Source of the DNA: Hypomesus transpacificus | Lineage: Eukaryota > Chordata > Actinopteri > Osmeriformes > Osmeridae | Length of the DNA stretch: 64,000 bases | Direction of reading: 5' to 3' | NCBI RefSeq assembly: GCF_021917145.1 | Contig: NC_061067.1 | Location: 1,145,154 to 1,209,153 of the forward strand | In this document: positions 12,901-22,955 of the stretch, piece after piece | Layout of the letters: every line of letters starts with the position of its first letter | How positions within the stretch are numbered: position 1 is the first letter of the stretch | Notes under the pieces: generated by a model | Databases searched by the model: none | The model's input: the letters and a program-made list of their open reading frames with translations, nothing else | What the model was told of the DNA's origin: nothing | Program-made: the position numbers and the translations under genes

Positions 12901-14580
12901 GACAAATGATAAAAATGGCTGAAATGTAATTATGTAATTAATACACTGCCCATTTTTTGGTAGCAATATAATCTGCCTCCTATGATATCATATGGTTGTC
13001 CAGGCCTCATATTTCAAGGGAAAAGGGAAGCTTCTCCGTGTCTTCCTCAGGTTACATTTACATTTAGTCATTTAGCAGACGCTCTTATCCAGAGTGACTT
13101 ACAGTAAGTACAGGGACATTCCCCCTGAGGCAAGTAGGGGGAAGTGCCTTGCCCAAGGACACAACATCATTTGGCACGGAGGGAATCGATCCGGCAACCT
13201 TCTGATTACTAGCCCGACTCCCTCACCGCTCAGCCATCTGACTCCATTTTTCAAGGGAAAAGGAAAGCTTCTCCGTGTCTTCCTCAGGTTAGGGCTTTAA
13301 CAGTAGGCTTGCCTTGTGATGAAATCTCATATCTTGTATTGACCCACTTCCTTTTTTTGGACCAATGCAGATATGGAGAACACGCCCCCTTTAACGTGAG
13401 AAGCCAGGTACAGCAAAGGATCTGGGAGTGTCAACCACTCACTCTTCCACTAAATAACTCACCTGATCTCCTGTGGTTTGTCATAGAAAATCTAGCACCT
13501 AGAAACTTAAAACCACACAGAGCACCAACCTTAAAGGGGACAAAACCCAACCGCCACTTAGTAGACGGTCAAATATTTGTTAAATAAACAAAACATGATC
13601 AATCATGATTAGTAAATATCTAATGAGATATCAGATCCAACCACAAGCTCAAAGGCGTTACAAACAGCCCATATTGTGTGTGGCAAGCAGGGTATCAGGC
13701 TACCTATCAACACAACCCTACAAAATAGGAGGTGGAACTCTGGAAATTGTTAGGAGACAGAGTTAAACTGATCAACTTTTGACAAAGTTGTCCGGAGGTT
13801 CTTACTTTGTAGCCTATATGGATAGAATTATCTACACAACCTCCTTTTTAGTTGGATTTTACATAAACATACCTCCAGCTTTAACCCTTTCATGGGGCAC
13901 CGACAAAGTTGCATTACAATTTCTAACGTTCAATATAGGCAAGGATAGGCCAATCTGTAGTAGCTGCGTTTTACAGTGGACTTGAACAAATGCACCCTGG
14001 TTTGGTTGGTCAGAAAAACTATCCGTTCCATATCGTGTGCGTTCTGACGACTGAATCGTGCAAGTTTTGTTTTACTGCAGTGACAGTCATTCTTTTTTAA
14101 ATATTGTACTTTTTGATGTGTAAAAAGGTTGAGGTTTAGATGAGGCTTAGATGCTAAGGCAATTATGCAATGTAACCCTGTCAAATAAGCCCGCCAAGTA
14201 TGTGGAAGTAAATAATGCTTATTTATTTGTTCATTTCATTAACTAGATTTCGCCATAAACCTCTTACTTTGTAGTTGCCCCAGTACCCACCCCCTTCATC
14301 ACCTAGTCTAATGAGAGGCACTACGCTGCCTGCATCTCCAACATCACCATAACAACCGGGGCTATAATGCACCACAATAACCCCCCTCTACAGCCCGTTC
14401 AAGACAACACAAGCTGAAAAGTCAGTTACAACACAAATCACACCGATCGAATAGAAACCGATGATTGATGGAATGTAACGACCGACTCAGTCAACAACCA
14501 TCAGCCGATTTCAATCTTGTATCACGTGAAAAACAGCAGCTTGCGTGCATGTTTATTAACTTTTTTCTTACCCTCCTCAT
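1047..14580 (-). CDS. spata13: Spermatogenesis-associated protein 13 / Asef2, Rho-family guanine nucleotide exchange factor (13 coding exons)
   Basis: Cytoplasmic GEF expected to activate Rac1/Cdc42 in cell migration, normally autoinhibited by its SH3 and released by APC binding (family knowledge). Coding exons in transcript order: 14580-14572, 9193-7478, 5672-5184, 4926-4782, 4515-4397, 4015-3836, 3384-3205, 3001-2822, 2711-2479, 2319-2190, 1954-1579, 1452-1378, 1225-1047. All have GT-AG borders and compatible phases and give 1336 aa. Residues 4-575 come from one large Ser/Pro-rich exon with an 8-Glu run. SH3 is at about 827-886 ([19 protein letters not shown]), DH at about 919-1118 ([43 protein letters not shown]), PH at about 1130-1250 ([29 protein letters not shown]). 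The tail ([25 protein letters not shown]) matches SPATA13 better than ARHGEF4 or ARHGEF9, and c1qtnf9 next door agrees. The first three codons are an inference; all other exons are secure. Confidence 0.93.
4019..4107. repeat. (CA)n-rich microsatellite in spata13 intron
   Basis: Interrupted ACACAC runs separated by AGAG, immediately upstream (in transcript sense) of the SH3 exon acceptor at 4016-4017. On the transcript strand this is a GTGT/CTCT-rich tract forming part of the acceptor region. Confidence 0.85.
5503..5570 (-). repeat. 18-bp coding tandem repeat in spata13 exon 3
   Basis: About 3.8 near-perfect copies of an 18-bp unit (plus strand GGCGTTTCCGTGGCTGCG). On the coding strand they encode ATETPA repeated four times. 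The unit length is a multiple of three, so copy-number change would keep frame. It lies in the disordered linker before the SH3 domain. Confidence 0.9.
6465..6750. repeat. G-rich minisatellite in spata13 intron 2
   Basis: Tandem array with units of roughly 35-50 bp built from GGTTAGAGTGGAGG followed by GGGAGGGAGG and G runs. There are about seven units with varying numbers of GGGA. The plus strand has many G3+ runs, so it is a G-quadruplex candidate. It is intronic and non-coding. Confidence 0.85.
7478..9193 (-). CDS. spata13: Large N-terminal coding exon of spata13 (long isoform)
   Basis: This single 1716-nt exon encodes 572 residues and starts and ends in phase 0. Its acceptor (pyrimidine-rich, ending ACTCAG) and donor (GAG|GTAAGA) are both good. 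It has no ATG at its 5' edge, so it needs an upstream exon. The protein is low in complexity: an eight-glutamate run after SEN, then repeated SPS/SPT/SPP prolines, then basic patches ([25 protein letters not shown]) that look like phosphorylation or binding segments. There is no recognised globular domain. In mammals a comparable large exon marks the long SPATA13 isoform. A shorter isoform could begin downstream of it, but I see no convincing alternative first exon. Confidence 0.85.
9829..9977. repeat. (GA)n simple repeat
   Basis: Polypurine tract with a pure (GA) core at about 9917-9950, in the proposed intron 1 of spata13. Confidence 0.85.
11371..11893. repeat. Minisatellite of 16-bp units (TGTTTCTGAGGCTCAG)
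   Basis: About 30 imperfect copies of TGTTTCTGAGGCTCAG. Some are interleaved with an 8-bp TGTTTCAG insert, giving a 24-bp higher-order unit. Variants include CTCAGGC, CTCGGGC and CTGACGC. It creates spurious open frames reading FLRLSVS on the plus strand; these are repeat artefacts. Confidence 0.93.
13055..13248 (-). mobile_element. tRNA-derived SINE (copy 1)
   Basis: Read on the minus strand, the element starts with a tRNA-like head. It has an A box (TGGCTGAGCGGT), then a B-box-like segment (GGTTGCCGGATCGATTCC), a body, and a 3' tail ending CTGGATAAGAGCGTCTGC then TAAATGACTAAATG. Near-identical copies are at 23643-23833 and 51176-51379. It is flanked by 43-bp direct repeats (13012-13054 and 13249-13291). 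The family name is uncertain; the tail resembles fish V-SINE/LINE2-type tails. Confidence 0.9.
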
Positions 14581-14590
14581 AGTCGACGAG
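14572..14590 (-). CDS. spata13: Probable first coding exon of spata13 (Met-Arg-Arg)
   Basis: On the minus strand an ATG at 14580 is followed by AGG AGG and then a donor GTAAGA. Joining it to the acceptor at 9193 keeps frame (phase 0). The ATG has A at -3. Reading upstream in the same frame, a TAA occurs before any other ATG. The exon must extend upstream as 5' UTR, roughly to 14.7-15.1 kb, but I cannot place its start. Inference only: another upstream exon could be used instead. If correct, intron 1 is 5.4 kb (14571-9194). Confidence 0.5.
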
Positions 14591-15559
14591 GTTGTCCGGT
14601 GATACCGCAGTAGTACCGAGGTATTTTACATCAACAACCGAGCAGCTGTTTTAGTAGGTTAGCCATCGGCAACTTGACCGAAAAGGCTGAGCTACTTGGA
14701 GGTCCAAAGGTCCGTCGAGTTTTACAATATATAGTTACATGGGGAAACATGTCGGAAGTGGGTGGCTAGCTAGCTGCTGCTGTACAAACTCTTGCAACAT
14801 ATTGTTTTTTAGATAAACGGCTAACTTGCTCTTTGCAAAGTAACGTTGGCTAACGCAAGCACTAGCAATCTGACTCAAAAGTTCGTCCCTTCCAGTACTT
14901 AACTGAAAACTCGTATATTGAACGATTCCAATAAATAATACCATCCGATTTGACAATGCAATTTGATGAATAAAATATTGCCAATTTTCACAAAGATAGC
15001 AGAAATCCGTTGAGGCTCATGAGTAGCACTCTAATGCTCAATTCTTTCAGACCAAGACCAAGGCGACTTGAGAAGCGCTAGCATCATCGGTGCACTTGTT
15101 GCAGTGATTGCTTGTAGGCGGAGCCATGGAATAGCAGCCTGTCTGAAAGGATGGTTTGAGTTTTTGACCGCAACACGACCATACAGACGTTAACCAATCA
15201 AGACGCATCCAAATGTGACCACGTAGAGTAAACCACGCCTACAGTTGGATGTGGTCCATTGAGAGAGAAAAAATAGCAATGCCATGAAGGATGATGCCGA
15301 CGACAAGCGTTTCCTCCTACATTTTCCGGATTTGTTTGATAGATTATCTAGACAGGATCTTCCAGTTGTTGAGAAGAATAGAAAAACTGACGTTTTTCCT
15401 CATACCTTTGTCATCATCTTATTCCTTCTCCCTTACCTGGAAGTTCAAGTAAACATTTTACACCTTTAAAAAAATATTCTGTCTGGCACATTCCTCAGGT
15501 CTATAAATAGAAAATGAAAGACTGGGAAGCTTGGAAAGAACTACACAGAACTTTGCCCC
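14591..15559. other. Intergenic region and likely spata13 promoter / 5' UTR
   Basis: About 1 kb between the predicted c1qtnf9 polyadenylation site and the proposed first spata13 coding exon. It must hold the 5' UTR and promoter of spata13 if that exon is right. I see no TATA box. Short ORFs here on both strands have no recognisable product. Confidence 0.4.
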
Positions 15560-15832
15560 CAAAATGTTTAATTTCAGTTGTTTAATACCACAATAGAGCT
15601 GTAAAACAAGCAACAGTATATCAAATCACAAAACAGATTTTTGTGAAAACAATAAAAAGCTAATAATTTCAGACAGAACACAGAATTAGAGTCTATTCAA
15701 TTGCTCTAGCATTAAAAATGCCACTTATAAACACTGATTTAAATCACACAAAACATTTTTTTCACAAATGCATCATCACATACACATGACTAGACTTCTT
15801 CAATAACGGTCTGCAAAGTCAACCATCCTCCA
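15560..15832 (-). other. c1qtnf9: 3' UTR of c1qtnf9
   Basis: AT-rich sequence after the c1qtnf9 stop. Minus-strand ATTAAA motifs (plus-strand TTTAAT near 15567-15583) are plausible polyadenylation signals, so the end point is approximate. Confidence 0.45.
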
Positions 15833-17134
15833 TCAGACACCAAAGATCAGGAACCCAGAGAAGGTGGTGTCATCATCCTCATCGGCAAACAGCCCGTTGA
15901 AGAGCTCACCCCCAGCCACCTGCAGCCACACCTTGTCCCCCACCTCCAGGTGTAACACGGTGCCCCCAGAAGCCTGGTCTTCGCTGCTCTGGTAGTTGTC
16001 CGTGGTGTGGATGACCTTCGCGCTGTTTTTCACCAGGGCTACCTTCACGTTGCGGGAGAACACGGTGATGTGATAGGTGAAGTAGTAGGCTCCGGCCTCC
16101 GCGCAAGTGAACCGGCCCGTCTTGGGGTCGTAGTGATTTTGCCGGTTGTAGAGGATTTTGTCAAACCGGATGGGTGCATTGGCCGCTGGGAGTTTGGATT
16201 GTTCGGTAAGACCGACGGAAAAGGCGCTTTTGGGGAGAACGAATGTGTCCCCCTTTTCACCCTTCTCTCCGGATTCTCCCCTTGCCCCTCTATCCCCCCG
16301 ATAGCCTATGCTGCCTTTGTTGCCTGGTGGGCCAAAATCTCCTTTGGGACCAGGTCGTCCTGGAGGTCCTATGGGCCCCTGGATACCTCGGTCCCCTTGA
16401 TATCCGATTTCCCCCTTCGGGCCCTCTGGCCCTATAGGCCCCACATCTCCCTTGAGCCCAGGGGGTCCTGGTAATCCAAGCTCCCCCTTGGGGCCCTTCA
16501 GACCCAAAGGCCCCGGGACGCCCTGGGGGCCCATCTTACCTGGAACCCCCCTTTCTCCATTCTCTCCCCGCCTGCCTTTAGGTCCGACTAGACCTTCTGT
16601 ACCTGTAAATCACATAAATTCATTTTGTGGTAACCGAGACAATAACTCATCAAAATGAGGTTGAACACGGAAGAGTAACTAGAAATACATGTTCTTGTCA
16701 CATGACAGATCACCTTTCAGTGATGTCATTGATCTGCCTTTTTAAGTGTTCTTACCAATGTCCCCCTTGTCTCCTTTGGATCCATCCAGTCCCTTTGGTC
16801 CGCTGGCACCCATTTCACCTTTTAACAAATTAACAAAAAAATGCAAAATCATTTTGCGAAAAACACCTACTGAATGCATGCAAGTAGATGACAAGTATGC
16901 ATAATCAACAAAAACAAAGATACTCAAAACCTCTCTGATCTCACCTCTGTCTCCCTTTTCACCTTTAAACCCATCCCGGCCATCTCGGCCCGGCAAGCCA
17001 TTGTGGCCAGGATCTCCTGGTATTCCTGGATGTCCACAAGCAAATGCACTCTTCTTGGGATCTTCATCTGCTGCCCCGCTCTGCACCACCACCAGGAGGA
17101 GGAGCAGAGCGATGCAGGGGCGCTGCTCCAGCAT
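15833..17134 (-). CDS. c1qtnf9: Complement C1q tumor necrosis factor-related protein 9 (CTRP9)
   Basis: Secreted adiponectin-like protein that trimerises through collagen and gC1q domains; in mammals it acts as a circulating metabolic and vascular factor (family knowledge). Exons 17134-16945, 16818-16756 and 16602-15833 have GT-AG borders with phase-1 introns and give 340 aa, against about 333 in human. The chosen ATG at 17134 opens a clear signal peptide ([18 protein letters not shown]); an earlier in-frame ATG at 17209 would bury it. Cys33 sits just before the collagen region, a likely inter-chain disulfide. Gly-X-Y runs without a break from about 34 to 203. The gC1q domain (209-340) begins KSAFSVGL, includes [14 protein letters not shown], and ends with the [13 protein letters not shown] block typical of CTRP9. 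Its 3' end lies 1.25 kb upstream of the proposed spata13 start, on the same strand. Confidence 0.95.
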
Positions 17135-18039
17135 GGGCCCTCTAAAGCCTTCGCTTCGACACCAAACCGCCTGATACACGATGCTTATTAAACGCGATGC
17201 ACCACACACACAGTGTCACACACGACTGTGCTCGCCTCACATCTCAGGGGAGTCCGCACAGACACACAAACGCAGCTGAAGACACGTCCACACAGGGCAC
17301 ACGCTGAGTAGAGAGGGAAGAACAAAGTTGAACGAGAAGGAGACTAAACACCAATCAGATTCTCATGCACTTTACCAGAACCATTTGTGACATCATACTG
17401 CTCAGCCAGCTGTCCAATTGGTGTGACAGGAATCTTGGATTACTTATTCTGTCCTCCTCTATGGTTCATTGCTTTTTGCCCTTGACCTTCTATGCTTCTC
17501 CATTTTGAGTCAAGGTAATGATCAGCCAAACTTGACCAATGCAATTTCAGAATACAATTCTCCATAGTTCATATTCATAGAACCTGTATCCATGTCTCTC
17601 CACTTAATAAAGTTGGCATCCCATAGATGATTGTGCAACTTTTGCTATGTAATTCTATTCAAAATGAAAGACATAGGAAAATGTGATTCACTTTGATGTC
17701 ATATTTGTACTGGCTGAGATTTGATTTAGTTTGCTTTATCTAGAATGTCAGAGCATCAATCGCTACCGGTTAGTAAATGAAGTCAACAAGCACACAACAC
17801 AAGGAACCCTTTAGATGTGGGGATGGTCATTCATGCATGCTTTTTTCATTGCATTCATTTAAAACATTGATACTTAAATGCTGTTAACAGCTTGACCCCA
17901 TAATTAAACTAATGTTATAAACTATGACTTTTTAAATTGGTGTTTTACAGCCTCACCTCCAAATAGCCCAGTTGATTGCGCTTGTCAGGCAACATTCTCC
18001 TTTTCTTAATAGAGCTAGGACTAAGATGCACTTACAAAA
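17135..18039. other. c1qtnf9 5' UTR/promoter and intergenic region
   Basis: The first 150-200 bases are the probable 5' UTR and promoter of c1qtnf9 (minus strand). The rest is AT-rich intergenic sequence before the 3' end of tagln3. I see no further gene, TATA box or repeat. Confidence 0.4.
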
Positions 18040-18994
18040 TACATAACTGCAACTGTTTATTTCATGAATTTATTTGTCAATATCCTCTACACACAAGCCT
18101 TTATATATAAACATATTAAATAATGTAAACTTGACAGAACATTAAAAAACACTTTTATTCAAGCACTATCCTGGTATTAACAAGTAACCAAATAATCAGA
18201 GCCTCTCTTTCATATGTGGCGGCTATTACACAATCATTAAGTGGCCTGAGCTCAAAACATACATGAACACAGATTTAACAAAAACAGAACGCAAGTTAAA
18301 GGGCATACCACAGAATTAACACAACTCATGAGTATCCTCGTTTGAAGGCCAGTACTGTACGGAACAGGAAATAGTTACTTAAGTCACTTACAATAAATGA
18401 CATCTTGTTTTGTGAACCAGGCACAATGTGATGTTGATTTGGTTACAGCAGGTACTGCAACAAGTTGTCGGACTAGACAGTAGAGGCACAACCCTTCATC
18501 GAGTCACTTTGAAGTAAAAGTGAAAGCATGAACAGCTACACTCCTCGAGTCCTCGTAGTGAACCCAACCAAAGCAATAAACTATGACACAACACATTTTC
18601 TGTAAAAAAAATAAAATAAATGATAAAACATGCCATCCTAATGCATTTCTGCTGTGATGTATAGACCATGTGTAAAGTACAATTTAGCTTGTGTACCGAT
18701 ATTCTGAATTCAAGTTGCTTTTTTCTGTCAGGCACCACTAGCTGAGCCATATGGCAGGATGTAAGACAGGCCCATGAGGTAGGGTCACTCGAGAATAGGG
18801 AATAAGCATTAAGCAGTCGAGGTCTATGGGATTTAGGAAGAGATTAGGGAGAATGGGGAACTGTTTTGTATAGGAAGAAACAGCAAAGAAACAGTGGAAT
18901 CCATCGATTAAGCTTCGAGAAGCATGGAGGTGTTTGGCTTTGTCGCGGTAGGGGGGGAGCACAGGCTGGCATCCTTATCCAGCGGGAGCTGATC
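18040..18994 (-). other. tagln3: 3' UTR of tagln3
   Basis: About 0.95 kb following the stop. Two minus-strand AATAAA motifs lie close together (plus TTTATT at about 18056 and 18070), giving a likely end near 18040. There is no coding potential. The end point is approximate. Confidence 0.5.
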
Positions 18995-20394
<1,400 letters not shown>

Positions 20395-20985
20395 TTATGC
20401 GACTCTCTGATTCCAACATCGGTTAGAGAAAGGAGAATATAAAACTAATTGTAATTCGCAAAAGATAAATAATGGAAAAGATCACGTGTTTTTAATCAAT
20501 GCAATCAATTTAACTGATTTCCTGTCCTTTTCCAATTCGTTCTCTTCCATTCAGTACCGCTGTTGTGTCCCTAAAAGAACAGTCACATAAGGCGTGTCCC
20601 TGGAGACTGGGCTGGAAGGGTGTGGTCCTGAGCATCTGTCCCGTACAGACACATACTAAAGAGATGCGTGATAGCCAAACATACCTATTTTAATCTAGTG
20701 ATAACAATAAAATATCAAAGCAATTGTATATTCTTGGCTAAAGCCTACTGAACAAACTATAAACTTTTATAGTGCAAAGAAAGAAAATGCGTATCACTAG
20801 GATTATGGATTGAAATGTGTCTATCCTCCTTTGTTGAAGGGTAATATCTGGCTTAAAGCCACCAAGTTTTTCCAATTCAGCATAAAATACAATCAATGAC
20901 GTTACACGTGCGAATAAAAACGAATGCGTCATGCTTCGATTAAACCTATAACAGAATAGAAGCTATACAATTGCACTACACTTAC

Positions 20986-21143
20986 TGAAGTGAGAAGGAG
21001 ATGCTTTTTCTTTCCGTTCCGTACCGTTGGGTTAATTCCGCTGAACTGGGCAGGGCAGAGGATGCTAAAGTGCTGAAGCATCCATGAAGCGCGGCAACGG
21101 CGCGTGTGAGCGTGCGTGCGAGTATATGAGACGAATCTGAGCT
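20986..21143 (-). other. tagln3: 5' non-coding exon 1 of tagln3
   Basis: A minus-strand donor (TTCA|GTAAGTG) at 20986/20985 pairs with the acceptor TTCTTCCAG|CATCAG at 20311, which leads into the start codon at 20286. The transcription start is placed about 30 bp downstream of the TATA box at 21177-21171. This is a splice-site-based inference. Confidence 0.6.
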
Positions 21144-21160
21144 CAGTGTCCGGTAGCGGC

Positions 21161-21177
21161 ACGTCACCCGTTTTATA
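21161..21177 (-). promoter_or_regulatory. tagln3 core promoter: TATA box with adjacent CRE-like site
   Basis: On the minus strand TATAAAA (plus TTTTATA, 21171-21177) is followed a few bases downstream by GGGTGACGTGC, which holds a TGACGT CRE/ATF half-site. Position fits a start near 21143, just before the inferred non-coding exon. A TATA promoter suits a tissue-restricted gene. Confidence 0.6.
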
Positions 21178-22474
21178 CGCGGGTGCCTAAAGGAGGTGGT
21201 CCCTTGAGATGCCTGATACAGAATGCGACATGACACCACTCTAGGGCAAACCCTGTCGAAGCTTATATCAACTGACCACAATACAACCGAGTGTTTTCTC
21301 AGTTTTGTACTACTACTTTTGTATTCTTGTATTCTTCTACCTTCTAAGCTACCTGGCCTAAAACGAGATGCACATGGCATTGACCATTACACTTCCTTGC
21401 AACCTGTCTCAGTTTCAATGCTGAGAGCGATTGCTCAGTTTTAATTATGTTAGAGCTTATTGAGTTGGATGTCTGCTCTGTCAGGCTGGTGCAGTGAGAG
21501 CACAGTACAGTTCCTCGTGTACTGCAAGCAAATGATATTCTATTCTACACTTGAATAACATTCTACACCAAAGATATGAGGAATAAGGCAAAATAAGAGT
21601 ATTTTCAGAGTCAAATGTAAACGAAGTTTATGGGTGAGTTACATTGTTTATTAAACTGTACACATCAACCCAGTCACAGTTAAGGTAATCTGTCAAATTC
21701 TCACATTATACAGTTTGTAAAGACTTATGATGTATTTCCTGATCTTTAATATATCCTGATCTTTAATATATCATCCCCAGTACTTGTCATTTTAGGATTT
21801 TTCCTTAAACATGTTAATCCATTCCAGATATATTGATTTACACCCATCTCTTTTTCACACTCTGAAGCCTGGACATGGGAATTATGTCCTATGGGTTATG
21901 TTTGGATGGGGAGTTGACTGATTGCATACCTTCCCTATAGGAGTGAAAGGTCAAAGCAGCACTTAGCAGATCTGAGAGTGTTACTGCTGCCTGCGACGTT
22001 TCGGCCCATTGAACACAGAGGTCCACCGGCCAATCACGTTAATCAACGGTGTACTGGGTGCCACACAACTAGGCTTGGTTGAAAGACCTAATACGGATAC
22101 AGTATTGGTTTAATGGGATGTTCTGCCCCTAAATCAATTAGACGCAGCTACATTACACAAAACCATTTCTTATTGTAATCTCAACCTACCAATCTAACCT
22201 ATAAGACCATAGGGAATGGGTTCCTCAGCTAATTGCATTTCCTGAGGTCGTTGGTTCCTTCCCTACGTTTGTGGCTGCGTGTTCTCCTACGTAACTGCAT
22301 TGATTTGGATGCAGGGAGAGAACGTTTTTTACGTCAGTGACAACATTCCCATCAGATGCTCTCAGAGGGTTGAAGATATACCTATTTCTGTGTGTATGAC
22401 ACCCAAGGTGGTTCCATCGAGGTGTAGGGCATGGCTGGAGAAACTGTGGGAGAAGACACAGAGGAGACCTGCAC
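21178..22474. other. Intergenic region between tagln3 and abhd10
   Basis: Holds the upstream promoter of tagln3 and no gene. A 17-bp direct duplication (CCTGATCTTTAATATAT twice) occurs near 21740-21775. Otherwise I see nothing. Confidence 0.4.
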
Positions 22475-22955
22475 TGGGGTGTGCAGAGGCTTTATTGGCC
22501 AGGGTGATGGATGGTAAAAAAAGGCACAGGAGAGGCACAGCTCAGGTCAAAAGGACCAGGACGCTACGTCAGACGAACAGCACCAGCAGTCCCTGTTAGA
22601 GCTCCTACCACGACAACACTGTACAGAGTAAACTTGGACGAGTAAAAAGCTAACTCCTAATAGCAGAACGGGCCAGGGATTCAGACGAGATCCTCGTCTT
22701 TACAGTTTGTTCTTGTGATGCTCCTCCTTTCACCGTTTTTTTTTTTTTTTTTTTAAACTGACGACAAACTAACAAGAACTTTACTGGAGGAGGGCTGGAG
22801 CTGGGGAGGGGAATAGACGGGGATAAGAGGTTATTTTTGGCAGAAAGACACCTGATTGGCTGATTGTTTGGGGAGGGGAGGAGAGGGGAGGGGATGATTA
22901 CCATCTCCACACTTCCCCCTTATCCTCCCTTCCGAGCGCCCCTTCCCTCCCCAAC
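22475..22955 (-). other. abhd10: 3' UTR of abhd10
   Basis: Follows the abhd10 stop. It contains a poly-A tract in transcript sense (plus T run at 22736-22755). A minus-strand AATAAA (plus TTTATT, 22491-22496) marks the probable end. Confidence 0.55.

Larger units (their letters stand above)
9194..14571. other. Intron 1 of spata13, repeat-bearing
   Basis: About 5.4 kb without a supported gene. It holds a (GA)n tract (9829-9977), C runs near 10400, a 16-bp-based minisatellite (11371-11893), G and C homopolymers (12070-12108), a TG tract (12700-12735) and a SINE (13055-13248). The rest is unique sequence in which I see no exon. Its identity as intron 1 depends on the proposed first exon. Confidence 0.55.

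Noticed and set aside
13145..13240. tRNA-like A and B boxes that might be a functional tRNA gene
   Set aside because: They belong to the SINE head. No cloverleaf with acceptor stem can be drawn, and the same sequence recurs at 51.3 kb.
16533..16542. Strong donor-like CCAG|GTAAGA inside the last c1qtnf9 exon
   Set aside because: The Gly-X-Y register continues unbroken through it, so it is treated as a cryptic site only.
16560..16572. Suspected frameshift in the c1qtnf9 collagen exon
   Set aside because: On re-reading the sequence, the frame is continuous ([10 protein letters not shown]); there is no break.
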